From NCBI GenBank assembly GCA_937864975.1, contig CALMDI010000549.1, forward strand, positions 1 through 12,017: DNA of 12,017 nt, in the 5' to 3' direction. Under the pieces are notes generated by a model. The model worked only from the letters and a program-made list of their open reading frames with translations, was not told the DNA's origin and did not search any database. Made by a program: the position numbers and the translations under genes. Below are positions 11,585 through 12,017 of the stretch, piece by piece. This DNA is from an uncultured Chloroflexota bacterium (GTDB lineage Bacteria; Chloroflexota; Anaerolineae; Aggregatilineales; Phototrophicaceae). The number at the start of each line of letters is the position of its first letter. Position 1 is the first letter of the stretch.

Positions 11585-12017
11585 TCGGCAAGCAGGATGC
11601 AGACCGGACAGAGCTGCTTGGCTTCTATTGCGTCGTTGGAGCTTTCGCCTTCGTCGGGATAGGCGGACTCGTTCAGCTGCTTTCGTCAAGCGACGATGCC
11701 GCTGTGGCCGCGAGTACCCCGGGCGGTTTGCTGCTCGCGGTCCGAGGAACACTCCAGCTGAAGTCGGCGCCCTATCGCGAGCGCCTCCTTGACAGAGGTC
11801 AACGCACGCCCGCCAAGCAATATCCACGGCCGACGGCGCCTGGAAGCCTTGTGTTGGTAGTTCTTGGGCTGGGCTGGGCGGCGGTCGGGCTGGGTCCGGG
11901 TGCGCTGGTGTTGGGCGTGTCGTACGGGGTGAGGGCGGACGCGGCTGGGTGCGGCGCCGGGGGGGGGGTCGTGATGTCCGCCACGACGTACGCGGGCTCT
12001 GCCCAGTTGGCGTCGGC
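11566..12017 (+). CDS. Membrane protein ORF running into an AzlC-like permease N-terminus, partial
   Basis: This frame stays open for 150 codons to the right edge. It overlaps the RHS ORF by 19 nt from ATG 11566. A GTG at 11581 that overlaps the RHS stop as GTGA is an equally good start. The first ~90 residues have one hydrophobic segment (LLGFYCVVGAFAFVGIGG) and an unrecognised polar part ending near KQYPRP. The position right after an RHS tip would suit an immunity or accessory protein, but nothing in the sequence proves that. The last ~45 residues (LVLGVSYGVRADAAG, then VVMSATTYAGSAQLAS) resemble the start of AzlC branched-chain amino acid exporters. The two parts do not normally belong together. 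A run of ten G at 11959-11968 and odd residues nearby suggest poor base quality or a second join around 11850-11890. Confidence 0.45.
   Translation, partial: MDLRPVIGKQDADRTELLGFYCVVGAFAFVGIGGLVQLLSSSDDAAVAASTPGGLLLAVRGTLQLKSAPYRERLLDRGQRTPAKQYPRPTAPGSLVLVVLGLGWAAVGLGPGALVLGVSYGVRADAAGCGAGGGVVMSATTYAGSAQLAS

Overview
The window looks like a GC-rich chromosomal segment from a non-phototrophic, respiring member of the Chloroflexota, probably Anaerolineae-like. This is judged from gene content and protein style: a menaquinol-type cytochrome bc complex with a b6-like cytochrome b, a Cys-type CcmE, a four-Cys CcmH, and GC-rich hairpin and heptamer repeats. The phylum is an inference; no database search was possible.

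Positions 1-3737 (minus strand) hold a cytochrome c maturation operon in the order ccmE-ccmF-ccmH-ccmG. Gene spacings are very tight, and ccmG runs off the left edge. The haem-export and haem-handling genes ccmA, B, C and D are not in the window. A sigma70-like promoter upstream of ccmE has a perfect CRP/FNR-type palindrome lying between its -35 and -10 elements. A small secreted or membrane protein gene (3821-4051) separates this operon from the next.

Positions 4150-8033 (minus strand) hold the cytochrome bc operon: a Rieske protein (7743-7135), a cytochrome b with both b6 and subunit IV parts (7082-5307) and a membrane-anchored dihaem cytochrome c (5303-4218). It has a strong promoter near 8005-8033 and a rho-independent terminator at 4150-4176. 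The two operons fit together: the Ccm proteins attach haem to CxxCH cytochromes such as QcrC, and the bc complex passes electrons from menaquinol to cytochrome c. Related TTGTGA half-sites occur in both promoters.

Positions 8171-10287 (plus strand, divergent) hold a CorA-type magnesium channel with a promoter placed so close to its ATG that the mRNA may be leaderless, followed 3 nt later by an RNase D-like DEDDy exonuclease with two HRDC domains. Repeats fill 10288-10450.

The right end (10478-12017) is a mosaic. The first ~115 residues of an LtrA family membrane protein run in frame into the C-terminal end of an actinobacterial-style RHS protein. An overlapping small membrane-protein ORF follows and itself runs into what looks like the start of an AzlC permease. 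Two apparent breakpoints within about 1.1 kb suggest either rearrangement or an assembly or amplification chimera, so this end should be treated with caution.

The most interesting native signals are a 105-bp inverted-repeat element inserted in frame into the CcmH signal peptide, the CRP/FNR-type operators, the variant CcmE and CcmH active sites, a coiled-coil insertion inside the first haem domain of QcrC, and a ~170-residue soluble extension on cytochrome b.
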